DNA of 64,000 nucleotides from Lutraria lutraria (Eukaryota > Mollusca > Bivalvia > Venerida > Mactridae), in assembly GCA_964023205.1 (NCBI GenBank), contig OZ026835.1:13722414-13786413 (forward strand). Reading direction: 5' to 3'. Below are positions 1 to 11,639 of this stretch, one piece after another (positions within the stretch are counted from its first letter, which is position 1; each line of letters starts with the position of its first letter). The position numbers and the translations under genes were made by a program. The notes under the pieces are model-generated. The model made no database searches and was not told where the DNA came from. It saw nothing but the letters and a program-made list of their open reading frames with translations.

Positions 1-69
1 CCTGGGTCTCCTTAGGCATAAAAGAAATATGTATTTATCTTGTTACTTGTTCATTACAATAGGATAGGT

Positions 70-216
70 CACAGGGGGCCAGAACGGTGTTTGGATAGTA
101 TATTGGGCTGTTTGTGACCAAAAATGAACCTAAAACCAAAATCTGTATATAAGATACATTATATACAGATTTTGGTTTTAGGTTCATTTTTCATCTATCC
201 GTTCTGGCCCCCTGTG
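70..216. mobile_element. hAT-type MITE, 147 bp hairpin
   Basis: Almost the whole segment is an inverted repeat. The ends are CACAGGGGGCCAGAACGG and its complement, and the inner arms at 119-150 and 161-192 also pair. It is flanked by the 8 bp direct repeat GGATAGGT at 62-69 and 217-224, the duplication length of hAT elements. It has no coding capacity. Confidence 0.8.
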
Positions 217-239
217 GGATAGGTAGGTTTGGGCTATTT

Positions 240-655
240 TGGTCACTTGAAAGCACATGGAAATGCCTACTTTCTCACATAAAGAGACACAGTCAGTAAG
301 TTTTTTCACAACATTCAGCAATAACATTACAATATCCTAACAAAGAAATTGAAGAAAATTAAACAAACTATAAAATAGTAATACAAAATCATCTGATGAA
401 AGAATTCATAATTTAATTGTATAAAGCTCACATACCTGTGACCTAAAATTAATTTCATTAGTAAAATATCAACCTACCATGTGCCTGTCTGCTAACAATC
501 TGATCGAAAACTGGTTCTCCTTACAAACCTGTGTACACTTTTCAAGAAGCATGAGAATTTTGCATAAAAAACTGGTTGACAAACGGAATGCTAGAAAAGC
601 ACTGAACCGTTTTATACTGTGATCTAAATTTGCCGTGTAAACAAAATGATTAACA
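240..655. other. AT-rich stretch, nothing recognised
   Basis: I see no gene, RNA or repeat signal here; short ORFs look random. Confidence 0.5.
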
Positions 656-1340
656 AACAAGAGAGCCAAGTGGCCCTGCAATGCTCACCTGAGAAATGAG
701 TTGTGGCAATATCACTTATGAATTTTGTACATGCTGCTACATGCAAAATATCTAAGCTCTAAACCTTGTGCTTTTAGAGCTACTTTTTTATATTTTCCCC
801 TATATAAATCTATTTGAAACAAGTGACCCCTGGGGTGGGGCCAATATTAATCCTAGGGACATTATTTTAGCAACTTTGTTAGAGGGTCTCTAGATGGTAC
901 GCCATAGCTAATATCTAAGCTTTAGACCATGTGGTTCAAGACTGGATTTTTTAAGATTTTCCTTATGGTTGCCATGGAAACCAGAGTACAGCATGGAATG
1001 ACATTCCTTTAGCAACTATTGTAAAGGACAGCCCAAAGATTATTCCTATGGAGGTTCTTCAAATTTGACAGAGCCATTTCAGAGGAAAGTCGTTTGAAGA
1101 ATTATGGGCAGAGTCAGACAACAGACAAAATACTATTGTGTCATGGTGATGGAGACTGGAGAAGCTTGTAGCTTTAAAAAATATAACAGACAATGAGTTG
1201 TCGTAATATGGCTTTTATTGTAGAAAGCCGTAACATCATGTTTAAAACACAGTAACATATATTTTTTAAACTATCTGGCTGAAAAACCTGCAACAGACAA
1301 AATACTAATATATACTAATACTTCACACTCAGGTGAGCTA
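655..1340. repeat. dispersed repeat, head-to-tail copy
   Basis: The copy starts near 'GTGGCCCTGCAATGCTCACC' and ends near CACTCAGGTGAGCT. The body carries the phrase AAGTGACCCC..GGGGCCAAT and the 'ATCTAAGCT' segments. The same family recurs at 6345, 21666, 29832, 30730, 35812 and 46981. The ends are short and inverted (CTCACCTGAG / CTCAGGTGAG), so it may be a non-autonomous DNA element or a composite SINE. Confidence 0.6.
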
Positions 1341-1994
1341 AAAAAATTACTGCAAACCCTTGTACAATAAATTGACCAGAGTATAGTTCAATTTTTAGGT
1401 CAGCAATGTTATTGTATACATGGAAGATCCCATTTGTTACTATAGGTAAAACGGATACTATTTGTAATTTTGTATAGAGCAAACTTTGGATCATCGTAAC
1501 ACAGTCCTCTGTGGTCAAGTTGGTAAGGCTTCAGATTTGAGAATCATTAGGATTGTTTCTGATGGAGGACATCATTTTTTATTTATTTTTCAATTTTATT
1601 ATTAAATTTAACTAATATATATATACGAAAATAATGCTTAAGAGTTATTTTATATCAAAATTGTCCCGTAAAAATAACATAAATGTAATTACCTCAATGA
1701 GTATTTAGCTTTTACTTGTACATATCATTTCAATAGCTTTGCTGTTAATTAGTTTCACTGATAATTAAAGCATTACATCCATAGTAATTAATTGCATATA
1801 CACGTATATAATACAAACTAATATTAATGACATTATATTAAGTTAGTACAAATATTAAAACTGCAAAGATAATATAAAAAACATAATTATGTACAATGTA
1901 CATACAGTATAACCTCTCCAGAGTGACCCTCTGTAGAGCAACAGCCTCTCTATTACAACACCTTCAAAATTTCCCTAAGATGATATTTACTATA

Positions 1995-3621
1995 CACCTG
2001 GAAATAAGTTAAGCACACCCCGGAAATTTAAAATTGGTTGTGATTGAAAGCACTGTCATGAGATGACGACTTAATTGAGCTAAGAAATAGTAATTTGATA
2101 AGTAGCGATAGCAATTTAGTAATCATAAACCAGTAAATTTTAAGTTTAGTTTATTCTTATCCAAATTATTGAAGCATAAGCAAATGTGTTGTTTTTTACC
2201 AAAAATGTAGGTGTTTATAAGTATGGTGTTGGAGCGTTTACAAAACATTTACTGGTGGATATTTTTGGTAAATGTTGACGATTACTTAACCTTAAATGAC
2301 ATTATGTAGCCAAATTTTTAATAACGTGTGTAACCGCCACATGCCCGGATGACAGCCTCAACCCTTCTCCTCATACTACCAGTAAGGCGTCTAATGCGAT
2401 TTTGAGATAAATTTTGCCATTCTTGGTGCAGAGCTTGTTCCAGTTGTTGCAGGTTGACTATAGGTGGGTCCAAATTCTGTATTTTCCGGCCCAGGATCTC
2501 CCACACATGTTCCAGTGGGTTTAAATCAGGACTCATGGCAGGCCAGGGAATGGTGGTGATGGCATTCCGTTGCAAAAACTGTGTTACAGCATGGGCTCGG
2601 TGCGGTCTGGCATTATCGTCCATGTAAACAGGTCGGGAAGCCAATGGATGATTATCAAAATGGTCCACGACGACTGGATGTAGGATGTCTCGTACATAAG
2701 TATCACCTGTCAGATTTCCTTGGACAGTTACAATGTCCAACTTACAGTCATGGGACAAGCAACCCCATATCATAACTGATCCACCACCAAAGGGAACCGT
2801 AGGAAGAATGTTTCTTGGTGTGTAGGCTGTATTTCGTTGCCTCCACACTCGAATGCGCCCGTCTATGACGTGCAGAAGGAACCTGCTTTCATCTGACCAA
2901 TGGATCTTTCTCCATGATCTCAGGTTCCAACCACACCTTGCCAAGCACCATGTCAGACGGTTCCTGCGATGAACAGGTGTCAACAAGGGACGTTTTATTA
3001 CCCTTCTCGACTTTAAACCTGCAGATTTGAGCCGATTGTGCAGAGTACGTGACGACAAATGCCTGTGCGGCAACCAGTTTCACTTTAGATAGGTGCTTGT
3101 TGCAAACGGAAAACGTCTAACGAGACTTAAAAGATTTCGGTCCTCGCGTGCCGTTGTTACATATGGCCGTCCAGATCTTGGACAGTCCCTTACGTCATGC
3201 GTCTGCCGATACTTCTGAGCTAGTCTGCTAATGACAGAGTGATTATAGCCAAGCTGATGACCAACAGCACTGTAGGAAATGCCAGCATTAATCATGCCTA
3301 TTATCTGCCACCTATCGCCATCCGATAATCTTCTCCTAACCATTTTGTTGACAAGAGGTCAAAATAATGACAATATGTTAGAACAAAATCAAATTTTGTA
3401 CATGTACTTTGTGTTAATTGAAAGTGTAGTTTAACAATTCACGAATATATTGTCGAAATGGCGAAGTACATAAGCTTTCCATGCGCGCAACTCTATCGGA
3501 GATACACATGATTAGTACGGAAGGTCGTTCTTACCATTGCTCAAATAAAATTTAAAATTTCAGTTGTGGTCATGTCAAATTCGAGGCAAAATGCCGGGTG
3601 TGCTTAACTTATTTCCAGGTG
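1995..3621 (-). mobile_element. Tc1-like transposon, about 1.63 kb, full length
   Basis: The terminal inverted repeats begin CACCTGGAAATAAGTTAAGC at 1995 and mirror this up to 3621. TATA stands on both sides, so the target site was TA. The element carries one transposase gene on the minus strand and lies inside the small MITE at 1905-3713. The length and gene position are normal for a complete Tc1 copy. Confidence 0.85.
2318..3343 (-). pseudogene. Tc1 transposase, DD34E, one in-frame stop
   Basis: This gene encodes the cut-and-paste transposase of the Tc1 element. The frame from the ATG at 3343 down to the stop at 2318 is continuous apart from a TGA at 3082-3080, which ends the first 87-residue piece. 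The first part holds the paired-type DNA-binding helices (MVRRRLSDGDRWQIIG start, then the RSGRP linker motif). The second part holds the catalytic domain with WSDESRF, YMDDNARPH and SPDLNPLEHVW. I count 34 residues between the second Asp and the Glu, the Tc1 spacing. At about 340 codons it is the usual family length. With a single stop this copy is young but probably inactive. The family call is secure; whether the stop is real or a read error cannot be seen. Confidence 0.88.
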
Positions 3622-3869
3622 TATATTAATTTAACCTCTGTAGAGCAACAACCTCTTAACAACGGCCAATATTTGCAGCTCCCACAGGATGTTGCTATAC
3701 AGAGGTTGTACTGTAAATGTATTACTTTAATTGTGGAGTATTATTATATGATTGATTAAAACCGGCTTTGGTGTTTAGTATATTGCATTTGTAATTTCAC
3801 TTGTATTCACGAATTTTTCGTGCAATAAAATGTATAAAAGAAAGTTTGTCAGTATGTGGTTGTCAGACT

Positions 3870-5771
3870 ATGGCAAGCAAACCACATAGACTGAGCTCTG
3901 ATGCTCGAAAGATTATTAAACAAGTCTACACATACTGCAAATTGGAGAAAGAGAATGGACTACAGACTCCTCTTCACAAGGCCACAGAAAGAGCCGCAGC
4001 CATTGCTGGTGTTTGTAGCACGACAGTGTGGAGATGCTCGAAAAAAAACAGAACCAAGAAGTGCCGAAGTCAGAGAGACAAGGAAACTTTACCTCGATGA
4101 TTTTGACCAAGGGGTATTGAAGAGAACTATAAATACAATGTACACTCATAAGAAAGTTCTACCAACGTTAAGTAACATACAAGGTAAGAAAAGCTATATT
4201 AAATATGGAAAATCAATCCTCTATGCTTTGTTTCATGCTTATTATCACACATATTATGTAAGTTAAAATTAACATTATTTCACTTTACATTTTCATTTAC
4301 TTAAGTTGATTTATTCATGCTACTATTCTATTTGCTTAATACAGTCTTACATTATGATGTTGTCCTACTTTTATCTATTAAAAGCTGTGTTGAGAACTAC
4401 TATTGGATACTGTGGTAGTAGGAGCCATTTGAGACAGATAATGTTGAAGCTCGGGTTCAAATACAAGAGATGTCGGACCAATCGAAACCTACTGATGGAA
4501 AGGCAACATGTAGTTATTGCTAGAATAAGCTACATCCGGAAAATGAGAAAATTGAGACTAGAAGGTTGGAACATTATCTACGCTGACGAGACATAAAAAT
4601 TATGCTCACTTCAACCATTCGGTCACGAAATGCTGGCAGAGAGATAACATAGGGATAAACGTGCCATTTTCAAAAGGTATCTTTAAAACTATAATAAACA
4701 ATAAGTATAAGCAAAATGATGTCTAATAACTTAACTATTTTATTGATATTAATTGATCTGATAGAAATGTAATCAATATGCGTTTGTATATGTTAGAGCT
4801 TCATTCTGTAACCATTATCACATTTCAGGTGACAGACTGATAGTACTACATGCTGGAAGTAAGGATGGGTTCATTCCTGGAGCGGAATTGGTTTTTAAAG
4901 CTCTCTCGGCCACAGGAGACTATCATGATGAAATGAACAGTAATAACTTTATGAAATGGCTCCAAGAGAAACTAATACCAAATCTACCCGCACGGTCAGT
5001 ATTGGTACTTGATAATGCAGCCTATCATAATATACAGATAGATCGCTGTCCAACTTCCTCAACAAGGAAAGCTGACATGCAGGCGTGGCTAACAAAGCAT
5101 GGCGTTACATTTAGTCATGATATGCTTAAACTTGAGCTTTTACAGTTGTTCCGTCGACATTGTCCTGAACCAGTCTACGTCGTTGATCGAATATTAGAAC
5201 AACATGGACATAAAGCAGTATGCTTACCACCATACCATGCAGAACTGAATGCGATAGAGATGATCTGGTCACAATTTAAAGGTACACATTTCTTAATAAC
5301 CATCTAATTTTAACATGGAGCAGACTGAATATTATTTTGTTTTCACACAATAAGTTTATATATCGTTTTATAGGCTGTTGCAGGTGAACTACCTTTGTAT
5401 GACCAACCATAGCTTATATGTACATGTATTTGTTTAAACATTGTTTAAACTATAATCATTTTTATATCTATTATAGGTTATGTTGGTCGTAATAACTTCG
5501 ATTTCAAACTTGATAACACGAAAAAATTGGTGTCAGAAGGCTTACTGTCCATTACCAGTGACTGTTGGGCATCATGTTGCAGACATGTGGAAGATGAAGA
5601 ATCAAAGTACTGGGACTCTGAAGTAGTAGTGGACAATGTATGCGATACTGTCGTTATACGTTTAGGAAACGATTCGTCAACTGACGATTCAGCTACCGAC
5701 CTGCATCGGAGGCAAATTCAGAAACTGACACGGCTAATAGTAGTACAGATACAGCTTCCAAGATGGAATAA
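3870..5771 (+). pseudogene. DDE_3 (IS630/Tc1-mariner superfamily) transposase gene with introns, decayed
   Basis: Four exons are visible: 3870-4183, 4385-4676, 4829-5281 and 5477-5771. They are separated by introns with GT..AG ends (GTAAGA at 4184, GTATCT at 4677, GTACAC at 5282). Exon 1 gives a helix-turn-helix region (SSDARKII; AIAGVCSTTVWR). Exon 2 ends the first catalytic Asp motif YADE. Exon 3 has VLVLDNAAYH and the Glu motif ELNAIEMIW. Exon 4 has an acidic tail. The frame shifts in exon 1 at an A8 run (4041-4048), in exon 2 just after YADE near 4594, and again near 5715, so no intact product is expected. The pattern matches intron-bearing DDE_3 genes spread widely in invertebrates, which act on their own element's ends. 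No terminal repeats were found. Confidence 0.7.
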
Positions 5772-6344
5772 ATTCTCTTTGTACATATATATATGTAATA
5801 TTATATGTGATATCATTGTATTTAAAATAATGCATACTATATGTAACTGGAATGGAAATATATTATTTGAGAAACACAACAGAAATCAAATGCATTTCTT
5901 TTTTTCCCTTTTGAACTATAAAAAGATACTACATTGTACATGTATTCAGAAATATAGGCATACGTGTAACAAGAACAAACATTTTTCAACAAATTAATAA
6001 TTAAAAATAAATTTATATAATATGTAAGTCCTTGATAATAATATTAAAAAGTGCTATTGACTGAGCTCGAACCACTCACAACTGCTACGAGATGTAAAAT
6101 ATCATGTAAGTACATGCCGCCTTATCCAATACACCACGACTCTGAATCACGTGAATGCTACTTAACTATGGATTTAAAATCACTTTTATCAATAATTTAC
6201 AGTGTTTACCTTTACAATGGAATCGTCCAATTTTCAACTTGACTATATGAAAATTGAACTATAGAATATGTTGTGTATTTTACAAAGGATGATAAGGCCA
6301 AACCAGTTCAATTATTTGTTCATCGATTTGCCATTTGCTTTTTA
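5772..6344. other. AT-rich spacer
   Basis: I recognise no gene. Runs of A and T and short random ORFs only. Confidence 0.5.
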
Positions 6345-6411
6345 ATAACAAGTGGGCCATGATGGCGCTGTAAATGCTCACCAGGAAAAAGTCATTTGGA
6401 GACATTTTTTG
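6345..6411. repeat. head of dispersed repeat cut off by the large element
   Basis: The segment carries the family head GTGGGCCATGATGG..GCTCACC. The matching body starts on the far side of the 23.4 kb element, at 29832. The last 8 bp, ATTTTTTG, are repeated there at 29824-29831. Confidence 0.6.
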
Positions 6412-6890
6412 GGCGGTATGACTAAACAGCGGACATCTGGATGTCCGTGGACATCCAACGGACATCCATTTTTGTTTGTTTATTTATGGAGTATAGGTCA
6501 ATTATGTTCATTATTATTGTTTTTAACATGTTTATTATTTTAATTATGAACATTACGCTTACTTTCAAGTAATTTTAAACAGATATGTAGCATATTTACC
6601 CCCAAAATGCCGTATTAGAGTATAGTAATCCCCCGAGTTACCCGGTTACCATTTCGGTAGTTACCGGAATGGACTTCAATTTCCTCATATAAACGTACAT
6701 ATGTATTTTTATTTACAAATTGTGCATTTGAAGAATGAATTTGAATTATTTGAAACAATTTACATAAAAAGGTGTAGTAACTTAAGAGTTAAATAAGGAA
6801 AAAGAAGAAAAGCGACCATGCCCTTTTATGATCTGTACGATATCCGCGGATATGATCGATACTTGACTTACCACATAAAATATTATTTTT
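6412..6890 (+). repeat. left terminal inverted repeat of the 23.4 kb element
   Basis: It matches 29823 back to about 29345 at roughly 85% by eye. It opens with GGCGGTATGACTAAACAGCG and then several overlapping copies of GGACATCC and its complement that can fold into hairpins (6430-6470). It contains the conserved palindrome ATATCCGCGGATAT at 6840-6853 and a shared block ATCGATACTTGACTTAC at the inner edge. The left end has 2 bp more than the right at the tip (GGCGGTATG against GGGTATG). Confidence 0.85.
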
Positions 6891-8669
6891 GATTACTTTA
6901 GTCATTTAATACATTTAAATTTTGAATTATGTATTGTATTTGAGTAAAATACATATCGCATAAAAAGAAACATTTAAAAATTTAATTACGGTCAAATTAC
7001 CGTATGTATATACTTGAATGTGTTCAATAGAAATTGGATATTTGTGGACAGTTGATGTTCGCTAATTTGACTAAACAGCGGACATCCACGAAGATTAACC
7101 AAATCAGCGAATATCAACGAAGTTTTTATACAGTTTTTCTGCCAGGAACTACTTAGAATTTAAATGATATGATTGCGGAAAATATACATCATATAGAAAT
7201 AAAACTTGAAATATTTTAAATACGGTCATAGTAAATCGACTTTAGCGTAGAGTTATGCGTATATACACACAATCTAAATTGGATGTCCGTGGATACTAAT
7301 CAGTGGATGTACGCTAAGTTGACTTATCAGCGGACATCCACGACGATTTGACTAAATAGCGAACATCCACGTAATTTTTTCTGTCTGTTAAACATTTTTT
7401 AAACAATTTTAAACGATGCAGGGTATTTGAGTAAAATTATATACATGTATATCAAACTGAACTATCTTAAATACAGTGATAGTGAATATAATTTATCGCT
7501 ATTTACTCTTTTATACACAATAGAAAATGGATGTCCGTGGAAGTCAGTATATATAAACCTTTTTTAACGCATAATTGACCGTAACAGCGGACCTCCATGA
7601 CGAAAATATATATCATTTAAAAGAAACATTTAGAAATTGAAATATGTTAAATGCGGTCATACTGAATAAATTTACTGTAAACTTCTGCTTATTTACACAA
7701 TGCATGTTAGTGGATGTACGCTAATTTGACTAAACAGCGGACATCCACGAAGAGTACAGAAAATTGGACTAAATACCGATCATCCACGATTTTTTTGCGG
7801 TTTTCAGTCTGTTAAACATTTGAACCTTAAATGATGCATAGTATTTGTGTAAAATAAATATCATATAAATATAAACTAAATATGAAATTGATACATGTTA
7901 AACGGTACCCCATGTTAAACCGGTCAAAGTGAATAGAACATAGCGTAACTCATAGATGCGTATATACACAATAGAAACTGGATGTCCGTGGATGTCAGTA
8001 GATAAAGGGTCGGTAGATAAACGCTAATTTGACTAAACAGCGGACATCCACGACGAAGATACATATTATATAAAATAAACATTTAGAAAATGAAGTGTAT
8101 AAATACGGTTATAGTGAATAGAATTTACTGTAAAGTTATGATTATATATACAATATAAAAATTGGATGTCCATGGATGTAAGTAGATAAACGCTAATTTG
8201 ACTAAACAGCGGACATCCACGACGATTGGACTAAACAGCGAACATCCACGATTTTTGTACTGTTTTCTGTCCGTTGAACATTTAAACTGTAAAAGATGCA
8301 TGGTACTTGTATTAAATATGTATCATATAGAAATATATAAGTATTTAAATATTGATATGTGTTAAACGCAGACTAAGTGGGTATAATTTAGTGTAAAGCT
8401 ATGCATAATGTACATTATAGAAATTGGATGTCCGTGGATATCAGTATATACACGCTAATTTGACTAAACAGCGGACATCCACGACGATTGGACTAAACAG
8501 CGAACATCCACGATTTTTGTACTGTTTTCTGTCCCTTGAACATTTTAACTTAAAAAAGATGCATGGTACTTGAATTAAATATGTATCATATAGAAATAAG
8601 AATTTAAATATTGATATGTGTTAAACACAGTCTTAGTGGGTATAATTTAGTGTAACGCTATGCATACTG

Positions 8670-9190
8670 TACACTATAGAAATTGGATGTCCGTGGATGT
8701 CGGTATATACACGCTAATTTGACTAAACAGCGGACATCCACGACGAGTGAACTAAACAGCGAACACCCCCGATTTTTGTACTGTTTTCTGTCCGTTGAAC
8801 ATTTAAACTGTAAAAGATGCATGGGACTTGTATTAAATATGTATCATATAGAAATATATAAGTATTTAAATATTGATATGTGTTAAACACAGTCTTAGTG
8901 GGTATAACTTAGTGTAACGCTATGCATACTGTACACTAGAAATTGGATGTTCGTGGATATCAGTATATACACGCTAATTTGACTAAACAGCGGACATCCA
9001 CGACGAGTGAACTAAACAGCGAACACCCACGATTTTTGTACTGTTTTCTGTCCGTTGAACATTTAAACTGTAAAAGATGCATGGGACTTGTATTAAATAT
9101 GTATCATATAGAAATATATAAGTATTTAAATATTGATATGTGTTAAACACAGTCTTAGTGGGTATAACTTAGTGTAACGCTATGCATACT
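8670..9190. repeat. two near-identical 260 bp array units
   Basis: The segments starting at 8683 and 8943 differ at only a few bases over 200 bp. They mark the youngest duplication in the left array; a third, shortened relative follows at about 9203. Confidence 0.8.
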
Positions 9191-11002
9191 GTACACTAGA
9201 AATTGGATGTTCGTGGATATCAGTATATACACGCTAATTTGACTAAACAGCGGACATCCACGACGATTGGACTAAACAGCGAACATCCACGATTTTTGTA
9301 CTGTTTTCTGTCTGTTAAACATTTAAACCTTAAATGATGCATATAGTATTTGAGTAAAATGAATATCATATAGAAATAAATATTTCAATATTGATATATA
9401 TGTTAAACACAGTCTTAGTGGGTATAACTTAGTGTAACGCTATGCATACTGTACACTAGAAATTGGATGTTCGTGGATATCAGTATATACACGCTAATTT
9501 GACTAAACAGCGGACATCCACGACGAGTGAACTAAACAGCGAACATCCACGATTTTTGTACTGTTTTCTGTCTGTTAAACATTTAAACCTTAAATGATGC
9601 ATATAGTATTTGAGTAAAATAAATATCATATAGAAATAAATATTTCAATATTGATATATATGTTAAACACAGTCTTAGTGGGTATAATTTAGTGTAACGC
9701 TATGCTTAATGTACACTATAGGAATTGGATGTCTAATTTGACTAAACAGCGGACATCCACGACGATTGGACTAAACACCGAACATCCACGATTTTTGTAC
9801 AGTTTTTCTGTCTGTTAAACATTTAAACTTCAAATGATGCATGTTACTTGAGAAAAATATATACAAATGTACATGTATATCAAACTGAACTATCTTAAAT
9901 ACGGTCATAATTTAGCGTTAATTTACTCTTATATACACAATAGAAAATGGACGTCCGTGGATGTCAGTATATAAGAGTTTTTTTAACGCTAAATTGACTA
10001 AAACAGCAGACATCCACGACGAAAATATATATCATATAAAATAAACATTAAGAAAATTAATTATATTAAATACGGTCATAGTGAATAAAATTTACTGTAA
10101 AGTTATACTTATATATACAATTAATATATATTGGATGTCCATGTATGGCAATAGATAAATAAACAGCGGACATCCACGAAGATTAGACTAAATAGCGAAC
10201 ATCCACGAATTTTGTACAGTTTTTCTGTCTGTTCATTTGTTAAACACTTAAATTTTAAATGATGCACGGTATTTCAGTAAAATATATATCTCTCAAATTA
10301 AAATATCTTAAATACGGTCATAGTGAACAATATTTAGCGTAAACTTATGCTTAGATACGCAGTAGGAATTGGATGTCAGTAAATACAACCTACATTTGAA
10401 TAAACAGCGGACATCCACGACGAAAATATATATCATATAGAATAAACATTTTAGAAATTGAAATACTGTCATAGTGAATAAAATTTACCGTAAAGTTATG
10501 TTACACGCACTATAGAAATTGGATGTCACCCGTCTGTGTAAATCAGTGGATGTACGCTGATTAGACTAAACAGCGGACATCCACAAAGATTGGACTAAAC
10601 AGCGAATATACACGCGGTTAATTTTTGTACAGGTTTTCTTCCAGGACACCAAATAAACTTTAAATGATGCATGGCATTTGAGTAAGACATATTATATATA
10701 ATATAAAAATAAACATTTAATAATTGATATGTGTTCCATACGGTCTTAGTGCTTAGAAGTTATACTTATATACAACAGAAATTTGTTGTTCATGCATGTT
10801 AGTGGATATACGCTAATTTGACTAAACAGCGGACATCCACGAAAATTGGACTGAACAGCGTATATCCACTAATAGTAGTACAGTTTTTCTGTGAACGAAC
10901 CATTTAAACGTGTATTTGAGGAACTTATACATCACATAGAAATAAACATTAAAAACTTGAAATATGTTATATACGGTATTAGTGAATTGAATTTAGCGTA
11001 AA

Positions 11003-11075
11003 TTTTAGTCTGGAGTTTAATTATCTGCCCCTAAATCTACGTTATCGTAGTTATATAAGGCAGGGAACCAGACCA
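11003..11075. mobile_element. 73 bp fold-back insert in an array unit
   Basis: This segment is absent from other array units. It begins and ends with GTCTGG / CCAGAC (11008-11073), has a second paired stem CTGCC / GGCAG and a CTACG / CGTAG core. It is flanked by CGTAAA at 10997-11002 and 11076-11081, which looks like a target duplication. Confidence 0.5.
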
Positions 11076-11639
11076 CGTAAAGTTATGCTTATTATACACA
11101 ATAGAAATTGGGCCATGGTTATTCGTGAATGTCAGTGGATGTACGCTAATTTGACTAAACAGCGGACATCCATCAAGTTGTTTTTGTGCAGTTTTTTTTC
11201 TGCCAGGACAAATGATGCACGATATTTAAGTAAAATTGCTCTATCTTAAAAAGGGTCACAGTGAATATAATTAAGTGTTAAGTTACGCTTATATACACAA
11301 TAGAGAATGGATGTCACGCTTCCATGCATGATGGTGGATGTATGCTGATTTAACTAAACATATGACATCCATGACGATATGACTAAATAGCGAATATCCA
11401 CGATTTGTTTGCAGTTTTCTGTCTATCAACCATTTAAATTTTAAATGATGCACGGTATTTGAGTAATTTATACTAACTAGTATATATCTAATTGAACTGT
11501 TTTAAATACAGTCATAGTGAATAGAAATAGAATATCCGTGGATTTCAGTAGATAAACGCTAATTTGATTAAACAGCGGACATAACCGAATATTTTTTTGC
11601 AGTTTTCTGTGTGTTAACCATACGGTCATAGTGAATATA

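Larger units (their letters stand above)
1905..3713. mobile_element. small pogo/mariner-type MITE split by a Tc1 insertion
   Basis: The ends are CAGTATAACCTCT at 1905 and the complement of CAGTACAACCTCT ending at 3713, with TA on both sides (1903-1904 and 3714-3715). Without the Tc1 element inside it, about 180 bp remain. That matches the uninterrupted relative at 15055-15240, which shares the terminal AACCTCTCCA and the AGCAACA motif. Confidence 0.65.

Noticed and set aside
8683..9146. Two 67-codon ORFs with nearly the same protein, plus a similar phrase in both termini (TKQRTS)
   Set aside because: They are translations of the array unit and the terminal motif. The phrase follows from ACTAAACAGCGGACATCC, the frames are not kept in other units, and there is no sign of a real gene.
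7000..11600. CRISPR-like array with palindromic repeats
   Set aside because: The units are 240-265 bp and diverged with no unique spacers, and the DNA is eukaryotic. It is a subterminal satellite.
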